Source: a virus. From it: a stretch of DNA of 62,063 nucleotides. The notes below the pieces were generated by a model that ran no database searches, had not been told where the DNA came from, and saw only the letters and a list, made by a program, of their open reading frames with translations. The stretch is taken from positions 1-62,063 of IMG/VR virus record IMGVR_UViG_3300021962_000104, one strand, 5' to 3'. Every line of letters starts with the position of its first letter. The stretch's first letter is position 1. A program made the position numbers and the translations under genes. This document shows positions 57,906 to 62,063 of this stretch, piece after piece.

Positions 57906-57934
57906 ATGGGTGGAATTATCACAAGGAGATTCTA

Positions 57935-58423
57935 ATGCTAAGATTTAGCGGAAAGAAACTTCATGCCGATGATAAGAAGATTTTGAGACAGGCTGCAGTA
58001 TTTACATTGAATAAGTTTATGACTCCTTCTGCACAGAAGAAGATTCTTGTTGAAGTTGAGCTGACTGACAATCTAAAGGGCTGGTCTGGCGAAACCGTGT
58101 ATATGGGTAATGAAGACGGCATAAAGAAGTTTGAGGTTCGTGTTTGGGTGAAAACAGACACGAGAGCAAAGACACCAGTTAATCGCATGAAGGACTCAAT
58201 CCTAACACTCATGCATGAACTGGTCCATGTAAAGCAATACGCTAACAGCGAGATGTTTGACTACGTTGATGGGCGTACCAGATGGAAGGGTTCCGTGTAC
58301 GATAACGCAAAGGACATGGAATCCTACTATGACAGCCCTTGGGAGATCGAAGCATACGGTCGTACTGAGGGTCTTTGGGATATGTTTAATCGAAAGTTGA
58401 GAGAGGATGCGCAAGCAAAGTAA
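57935..58423 (+). CDS. Zincin-type metallopeptidase-like protein
   Basis: 162 residues. LTLMHELVHVKQYANSEMF has the HExxH zinc site (HELVH), and the downstream SPWEIEAYGRTEGL offers the third ligand Glu, as in gluzincin and SprT-like proteins. No signal peptide. It has a late promoter, so it might act in virion maturation or be packaged. Confidence 0.7.
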   Translation: MLRFSGKKLHADDKKILRQAAVFTLNKFMTPSAQKKILVEVELTDNLKGWSGETVYMGNEDGIKKFEVRVWVKTDTRAKTPVNRMKDSILTLMHELVHVKQYANSEMFDYVDGRTRWKGSVYDNAKDMESYYDSPWEIEAYGRTEGLWDMFNRKLREDAQAK

Positions 58424-58427
58424 GATA

Positions 58428-58613
58428 ATGGCGAAGAAAAAGCGTTATGAGTTTCGTGATCACGGTTATGATTACGATGAGGGGTTTGAGCGTAGGGCGA
58501 AGAAGAAAGCAGTGCGCGACGAGCATAAAGAGCACTGGAAGTTTAATCCTCGCGAAGATTATGGAGATGGCGAAAATGAAGTTGAAGATTGGGAAGGACA
58601 TCATCCTAGATAG
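58428..58613 (+). CDS. Highly charged hypothetical protein, 61 aa
   Basis: Starts at ATG 58428. Basic and acidic residues alternate (RYEFRDHGYDYDEGFERRA, KKKAVRDEHKEHWKFNP). Probably disordered or nucleic-acid binding. Not recognised. Confidence 0.5.
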   Translation: MAKKKRYEFRDHGYDYDEGFERRAKKKAVRDEHKEHWKFNPREDYGDGENEVEDWEGHHPR

Positions 58614-58800
58614 AAATGAAAGACTGTTCACCTATCGCAACAAGATCAATGGCACAATCTACTACAGTACAAGTAGATATGAGCCAATCTATCGCGATGG
58701 TCAGGAATTCATTGCTGTCTTTGAGAAACCCTCTTCACCTTCAAATCGTCGCGTGAATTTGATGGCTTCTTCTGCTCTTGAGCGAGTAAAAGTGGTCTAA
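58576..58800 (+). CDS. Hypothetical protein, 74 aa
   Basis: ATG 58576 is chosen because GGAG lies nine bases upstream; 58561 and 58567 are also possible. Beta-like segments (RNERLFTYRNKINGTIYYS). It overlaps the preceding gene by 38 bases. Not recognised. Confidence 0.45.
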   Translation: MKLKIGKDIILDRNERLFTYRNKINGTIYYSTSRYEPIYRDGQEFIAVFEKPSSPSNRRVNLMASSALERVKVV

Positions 58801-58804
58801 ATCG

Positions 58805-58818
58805 TAAGTCATTGATTT
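58805..58818 (+). promoter_or_regulatory. TAAGTCATTGATTT box 31 bp before the -35
   Basis: One mismatch to the boxes at 12851 and 60664, with the same distance (31 bases) to its -35. Confidence 0.6.
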
Positions 58819-58835
58819 GTTTATGTATTTTTGAT

Positions 58836-58864
58836 TTGCCTTTTGTTTGACATTCAGGCATAAT
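58836..58864 (+). promoter_or_regulatory. Early-type promoter TTGCCT-N17-CATAAT, ATG at +7
   Basis: -35 TTGCCT (58836-58841), -10 CATAAT (58859-58864); the gene ATG is at 58871, seven bases later, and there is no ribosome site after the transcription start. Confidence 0.65.
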
Positions 58865-58870
58865 TATATT

Positions 58871-59269
58871 ATGATGCAAATACCAAGTCCAGGTTCCGTG
58901 ATTCGCGTCACGACACGTTATCGCAACAACTATATATTTGATGACGCAGAATTCAAGTACAACACCTATGAGGGCACAGTTGTACCGAATGAGAAGTTTG
59001 ACCAGCCAGGATCATTTTGTATGACTGGCGACGGCAGGATGGCGATACGCAACATCTCGCTGGAACAGGTCACTCACCTTGAGTTGCTGACTGGTTCAGC
59101 TCGCAAGGTTGCCGCAAAGTCAGGCATCCGTGTATTCCGTGTGAAGTCTGGCAAGAATGCGTATGTGGTAACAATGCAGGCAACACGCTTTCAGTGTAAC
59201 TGCATTGGCTTTCAGTATCGCCGTCATTGTCGTCACACAAAGGCAGTTGCTGCCAAGGTAGGAATGTAA
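58871..59269 (+). CDS. SWIM zinc-finger protein
   Basis: 132 residues. The C-terminus has the SWIM pattern C-x-C...C-x-H in FQCNCIGFQYRRHCRHTKA. The N-terminal part is beta-rich (SVIRVTTRYRNNYIFDDAE). SWIM domains bind DNA or proteins. The mRNA seems leaderless. Early expression is suggested by its promoter box. Confidence 0.75.
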   Translation: MMQIPSPGSVIRVTTRYRNNYIFDDAEFKYNTYEGTVVPNEKFDQPGSFCMTGDGRMAIRNISLEQVTHLELLTGSARKVAAKSGIRVFRVKSGKNAYVVTMQATRFQCNCIGFQYRRHCRHTKAVAAKVGM

Positions 59270-59622
59270 TGGATAGAACAACTAAGATTTTGATTGTTGC
59301 TGCACTTGTAGGATTAGCTGGTGTACTTTGGTCCTATGATGTATTAGCACATGATCGTTCATACCGACACAATCATCACAGCGAATACTATCGCCATTAT
59401 CATCACAACCATCGCCGCAAGTCAGACAATGATGATTGGGCGTGGGCTGTTGGTGGTATCATTCTTGGCACTGTAATTGCGAACTCTCAGAATGAAAAAG
59501 AGCAAACTGCATCTGGTCTACCACCTCCACAGCGTCATGTTCAAACCTGCTATGATGAGGTGGCATATGATTCTAATAGCCAACCATATGTTCTTCGCCG
59601 TTGTTTTGTGACAGTAGAATGA
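59269..59622 (+). CDS. His-rich membrane or exported protein, 117 aa
   Basis: ATG 59269 overlaps the previous stop. An N-terminal hydrophobic segment (KILIVAALVGLAGVLWSYD) is followed by a His/Tyr/Arg-rich stretch (RSYRHNHHSEYYRHYHHNH), which could bind metal. A second hydrophobic Gly-rich segment (WAWAVGGIILGTVIANSQ) and a C-terminal part with two Cys follow. Probably inner-membrane or periplasmic. Function unknown. Confidence 0.5.
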   Translation: MDRTTKILIVAALVGLAGVLWSYDVLAHDRSYRHNHHSEYYRHYHHNHRRKSDNDDWAWAVGGIILGTVIANSQNEKEQTASGLPPPQRHVQTCYDEVAYDSNSQPYVLRRCFVTVE

Positions 59623-59714
59623 ACAAGGAAGATTGCGCTGCTGGAGTGGTTGTTGCACTGTTTGTAATAGTTGGTATTGCTGTAGTGCAGCATATTTTTG
59701 AAAAGTTCCTATAA
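59619..59714 (+). CDS. Single-span membrane peptide, 31 aa
   Basis: ATG 59619 overlaps the previous stop (ATGA). One membrane span (AAGVVVALFVIVGIAVVQH). Function unknown. Confidence 0.4.
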   Translation: MNKEDCAAGVVVALFVIVGIAVVQHIFEKFL

Positions 59715-59728
59715 GGAGGAAATTCGTT

Positions 59729-59962
59729 ATGGCTATATACATGAGCAAATACAAGACTAGTAACAAACCGTTTATTGATTTGAGTGGTCCTGATGGCAAT
59801 GCGTTCGTATTGCTGACAACCGCGAATAGACTCGGGAGGGACTTGGGGTTTACTCGCGAACAAAAAGAAGAAATTCATAAGGAAATGACATCGGGGGATT
59901 ATGAGCATCTGGTCGAAACTTTCGAAAAGCACTTCGGTGCGCACGTCGATCTGTATCGCTAA
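59729..59962 (+). CDS. Conserved phage hypothetical protein, 77 aa
   Basis: PFIDLSGPDGNAFVLLTTA and EMTSGDYEHLVETFEKHFG are motifs I know from an unnamed family found in many T4-like and other phages. AAGGAGG precedes the start. No function known. Confidence 0.65.
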   Translation: MAIYMSKYKTSNKPFIDLSGPDGNAFVLLTTANRLGRDLGFTREQKEEIHKEMTSGDYEHLVETFEKHFGAHVDLYR

Positions 59963-60008
59963 GTTGCCATGTTGTTGATGATTGATTTTTTATAATAAAG
60001 GAGACTTT

Positions 60009-60605
60009 ATGTCTAAGTTGAGCGTTCTTGCAGCTCTTGTGCTGCTTTCTGGTCCCGCATTCGCCGCTGGCGAGGGTGGGTGTGAGAATGGTAATCCTCC
60101 GAACTGCGACGGTGGTGGTGTTGTAAACTCGGGTGGCAACGGTGGTGCTGGCGGTAACGCTACTGCTACTGGTGGTGATGCTACAGCCACTGGCGGAAAC
60201 GCTGCTGCTGATGCAAGTGCTGATGCTGCTGCTTCTGCTACCGCAGGTGCTGAGGCTGTTGCAACTGCATCTTCAGGTGGCAACACTCTAAGCAACTCTG
60301 CTTCTGGTAACGACACCAGCGTCAGCGTTCAGGGTGATGTCTATCGTGAGGCTGCTCAGGCTGTTAACGTGGTAGTTGCTACTGCTTGCGGTGCTGGCTT
60401 CGGTGGTTCTGATCGTAATATGACTTTGAACTTTGCAAAGGGTCAGTCATCTTTCTGTAAGAATCTAGTTCTTTATGAACTGTTGAAGGACAGCGATCCT
60501 GAGCGTGCAGCTGAAGCACTTGACCGTGCATATCAGGTTGCAGCAATGGATGGTAACATGACCATCATCCGTCAGGTGCTAACCTTGGGTCTGCTCGGCG
60601 AGTGA
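60009..60605 (+). CDS. Exported low-complexity protein with Gly/Ala/Thr repeats
   Basis: 198 residues from ATG 60009 (GGAG upstream). A clear signal peptide ends in PAFAAG. Then comes a repetitive Gly/Asn/Ala/Thr/Asp region (GGNATATGGDATATGGNAA and Ala-rich continuation) and a folded C-terminal part with Cys (TACGAGFGGSDR, SSFCKNLVLYELLKDSD, EAQVAAMDGN-like helices). Such glycine/alanine repeats appear in adhesins and surface proteins. A secreted phage protein of this kind is unusual. A strong terminator follows. Confidence 0.6.
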   Translation: MSKLSVLAALVLLSGPAFAAGEGGCENGNPPNCDGGGVVNSGGNGGAGGNATATGGDATATGGNAAADASADAAASATAGAEAVATASSGGNTLSNSASGNDTSVSVQGDVYREAAQAVNVVVATACGAGFGGSDRNMTLNFAKGQSSFCKNLVLYELLKDSDPERAAEALDRAYQVAAMDGNMTIIRQVLTLGLLGE

Positions 60606-60629
60606 TCGTCTAACATAAGACCGAAAAGA

Positions 60630-60652
60630 GGGAGCTTCGGCTCCCTTTTTTT
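60630..60652 (+). terminator. Rho-independent terminator, UUCG loop
   Basis: GGGAGC, TTCG, GCTCCC and a run of seven T; upstream A residues can extend the stem. Confidence 0.92.
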
Positions 60653-60663
60653 ATGTAGATGCG

Positions 60664-60677
60664 TAAGTTATTGATTT
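60664..60677 (+). promoter_or_regulatory. TAAGTTATTGATTT box 31 bp before the -35
   Basis: Identical to 12851-12864, with the same distance to its -35 (60695). Confidence 0.65.
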
Positions 60678-60694
60678 TACAGGATTTTTTCTTA

Positions 60695-60723
60695 TTTACT
60701 TCTTGCTCTTGTTTTAGTAAGAT
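60695..60723 (+). promoter_or_regulatory. Early-type promoter TTTACT-N17-TAAGAT, ATG at +7
   Basis: -35 TTTACT (60695-60700), -10 TAAGAT (60718-60723), ATG at 60730. The core and downstream bases match the promoter at 12882. Confidence 0.75.
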
Positions 60724-60729
60724 ATATGT

Positions 60730-60759
60730 ATGGTAAATGATAACAAGGTGATAATCTAA
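60730..60759 (+). CDS. Possible 9-codon leaderless leader peptide
   Basis: ATG 60730 (seven bases after the -10) opens MVNDNKVII and stops at 60757-60759, overlapping the ATPase start (TAATG). It could couple translation to the ATPase gene, or the ATG may only be part of the promoter. Confidence 0.25.
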   Translation: MVNDNKVII

Positions 60760-61613
60760 TGCCTCGTGGTGTACCCAAGGCTGGTTTCCGCATGACCCGT
60801 AAGCGCAAGGCGCAGGGTCACGCGAAGTTGCAGATGCCTGCGATCGCGATCGAGTCCACTGAGACCGAAGCGCAGATCCGCGCCAAGTTGGATGAGCGAT
60901 TCGCTGCGCTGACCCTCATGACTGAGGCAGCTGTGGCTGGTGAGGTGCGTTCATTCGTCATCTCTGGTCCCGCTGGTCTGGGCAAGTCTTATGGCGTGAC
61001 TCAGACTCTTGAGCGCGAGCGTCCGTACTACACCATCGTGCGTGGTTATGTGCGTCCGACTGGTCTGTATAAGACTCTGTATGAGTATCGTGCTCCTGGC
61101 TCAGTGGTTGTGTTCGACGACGCCGACGCCATCTTCGGCGACGAGGCTGCGTTGAACTTGCTGAAGGCAGCGTGTGATACTACTCGCCGTCGTGTCCTGT
61201 CTTGGCTCACCGAGACCAAGATGGAAGATGAGGCTGGTGATCGTCTGCCGACTTCGTTTGAGTTTGAAGGTACGATCATCTTCATCACCAACTACGATTT
61301 CGATTCGATGATCGATCGTGGTTCGAAGTTGTCGCCGCACTTCAATGCGCTCATCTCACGGTCAATGTACCTTGATATGAAGATGAAGAACAAGAAGGAT
61401 TATCTTGTTCGCATCAAGCAGGTGATTGAGCAGGGCATGCTGCGCAACGAAGGTTTGTCGGCTGCTGCTGAGAAGCAGATCGTGGACTTCGTTGAGAAGC
61501 ATCAGGATTCGCTGCGCGAGTTGTCGCTGCGAATGGTTGTAAAGGTAGCGTCGCTGTACAAGTCGCATCCTGCCAAGTGGCAGAATCTGGCTCGTGTGGT
61601 GTGTTGCAAGTAA
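60759..61613 (+). CDS. AAA+ ATPase
   Basis: 284 residues. Basic N-terminus (FRMTRKRKAQGHAKLQ). Walker A is ISGPAGLGKSYGVTQTL, Walker B VVVFDDADAIF, sensor 1 IIFITNYDFDSMI, and an arginine-finger-like SR in NALISRSMYLDM. The region after is helical. Related ATPases are found in many T4-like phages. It is different from the MoxR-like ATPase at the start of the window. CTG/TTG leucine codons dominate, and it is under an early-type promoter. Function unknown; protein remodelling is likely. Confidence 0.75.
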   Translation: MPRGVPKAGFRMTRKRKAQGHAKLQMPAIAIESTETEAQIRAKLDERFAALTLMTEAAVAGEVRSFVISGPAGLGKSYGVTQTLERERPYYTIVRGYVRPTGLYKTLYEYRAPGSVVVFDDADAIFGDEAALNLLKAACDTTRRRVLSWLTETKMEDEAGDRLPTSFEFEGTIIFITNYDFDSMIDRGSKLSPHFNALISRSMYLDMKMKNKKDYLVRIKQVIEQGMLRNEGLSAAAEKQIVDFVEKHQDSLRELSLRMVVKVASLYKSHPAKWQNLARVVCCK

Positions 61614-61624
61614 GGAGAAAGAAT

Positions 61625-62017
61625 ATGTCTCATGGTTATGAGGAAGCGTTGGTTGCGGCTGGCGCAGTTATGTACAATTGCTTCCGTGTGCTGGAATTCC
61701 GTGAATTCGGTGACTATCAGGGTTCATGGATCGCATACGTTGAGTATGAGGGTGGTCGTGGCTTTGTGCGTGGATCGTATGGTTCATGCGATCACTGCGA
61801 TGCCTTTCAGGGCGAGTTCGGTTGGCTCGACGAGGACGAGGAAAACTCAGAAGAGTTTCGTGCACGTTTGGTTGACTTTGGTCGCGGCTATCTTGAGGGT
61901 CAGCTGTGGACTGCGGTGGAGTTGCGTGAGCACTTTGCCGAAGACGCAGAGTGGGATTCGGATGCCGAGGAAATTGTTTCTTGGTTGAGTGGACAGATTT
62001 TGAGAGGAGCACACTGA
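61625..62017 (+). CDS. Conserved phage hypothetical protein, 130 aa
   Basis: Starts at ATG 61625 (AAGGAGAAAG upstream). FREFGDYQGSWIAYVEYEG and RGSYGSCDHCDAFQGEFGW are shared with unnamed proteins in many phages. Two Cys (SCDHC) may bind metal. Acidic C-terminal half. No function known. Confidence 0.65.
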   Translation: MSHGYEEALVAAGAVMYNCFRVLEFREFGDYQGSWIAYVEYEGGRGFVRGSYGSCDHCDAFQGEFGWLDEDEENSEEFRARLVDFGRGYLEGQLWTAVELREHFAEDAEWDSDAEEIVSWLSGQILRGAH

Positions 62018-62063
62018 TGAACAAGTGGGTAGAAAATGCTGCTAATGTGCAGCGCGAGTATGA
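62017..62063 (+). CDS. Start of a gene, cut by the window end
   Basis: ATG 62017 overlaps the previous stop (TGATG); 15 codons remain (MNKWVENAANVQREY). Too short to identify. Confidence 0.4.
   Translation, partial: MNKWVENAANVQREY

Noticed and set aside
58847-58852. TTGACA as the -35 of the SWIM-gene promoter
   Set aside because: No -10 at 16-18 bases except one overlapping the start codon; TTGCCT at 58836 gives a 17-base spacer and the same layout as other promoters.
59963-59996. Promoter with TTGCCA and TATAAT before the secreted-protein gene
   Set aside because: The spacer is 21 bases, too long; the TATAAT is also too close to the ribosome site to leave a normal leader.
59990-60316. 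A 108-aa minus-strand Ala/Pro-rich frame
   Set aside because: Created by the Gly/Ala/Thr repeat of the secreted protein read backwards.
1-62063. CRISPR arrays, transposases, integrase or attachment sites
   Set aside because: No regularly spaced repeats, DDE transposase motifs, integrase genes or tRNA-end duplications were seen; the genome looks strictly lytic.

Overview
The window is about 62 kb of a T4-like (tailed, contractile-type) bacteriophage genome. The evidence is a T4-type replication cluster in T4 order (clamp 45, clamp loader 44 and 62, RegA), family B DNA polymerase (gp43), UvsX, gp41 helicase, gp61 primase, a DsbA-like protein, a T4 gp1-type dNMP kinase, T4-late-type TATAAATA promoters, and capsid-core proteins with T4-like capsid-targeting N-termini. 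The host is probably a Gram-negative aquatic bacterium: there is an embedded Rz/Rz1 spanin pair and exported proteins, and the auxiliary gene set (Hsp20, ThyX, peroxiredoxin, B12-dependent ribonucleotide reductase, sugar-nucleotide genes) is typical of marine and freshwater myoviruses. All genes but one are on the + strand. The exception is an HNH endonuclease inserted after thyX.

Layout. 1-1.2 kb: end of an AAA+ ATPase gene and a helix-turn-helix gene. 1.3-6.3 kb: a probable DNA base hypermodification operon behind its own sigma70-like promoter: TET/JBP-type dioxygenase, class II glutamine amidotransferase, GNAT, helical amino acid:DNA transferase-like protein, P-loop kinase and glycosyltransferase. 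6.3-12.8 kb: dNMP kinase, clamp, clamp loader, RegA, M15 endolysin, Hsp20, dCMP deaminase. 12.9-18.8 kb: many small early-type genes, zinc ribbons, small membrane peptides, two glycosyltransferases and tRNA-Met. 18.9-25.8 kb: DNA polymerase, UvsX and helicase. 27-32.3 kb: dTDP-sugar module (rmlB, rmlA, RfbH-type 3-dehydrase, 2OG oxygenase, rmlC, rmlD). 32.3-42.9 kb: late block of capsid-core/internal proteins, fibre-like structural proteins, spanins and a holin-like protein. 42.9-47.9 kb: primase, peroxiredoxin, ThyX, HNH, thioredoxin, class II RNR. 47.9-54.0 kb: glycosyltransferase cluster. 54.0-54.2 kb: a strongly structured untranslated RNA. 54.2-62 kb: RuvC-like nuclease, UDP-xylose synthase-like gene, zincin, SWIM protein, secreted repeat protein and a second AAA+ ATPase.

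How it may work together. TET/JBP would oxidise the methyl group of a pyrimidine (5mC or T) in the phage DNA. The kinase, amino acid:DNA transferase-like protein, amidotransferase, acetyltransferase and glycosyltransferase could then build a larger adduct after replication. The dTDP-sugar module and the glycosyltransferase cluster could supply sugars for DNA or virion glycosylation. Regulation shows a recurring promoter: TTGMCW-like -35, 17-bp spacer, -10, then ATG exactly seven bases after the last -10 base (seven of fourteen predicted sites). Three of these promoters also carry a 14-bp box, TAAGTYATTGATTT, starting 31 bp before the -35. Everything here was read by eye from the sequence; no database search was run.
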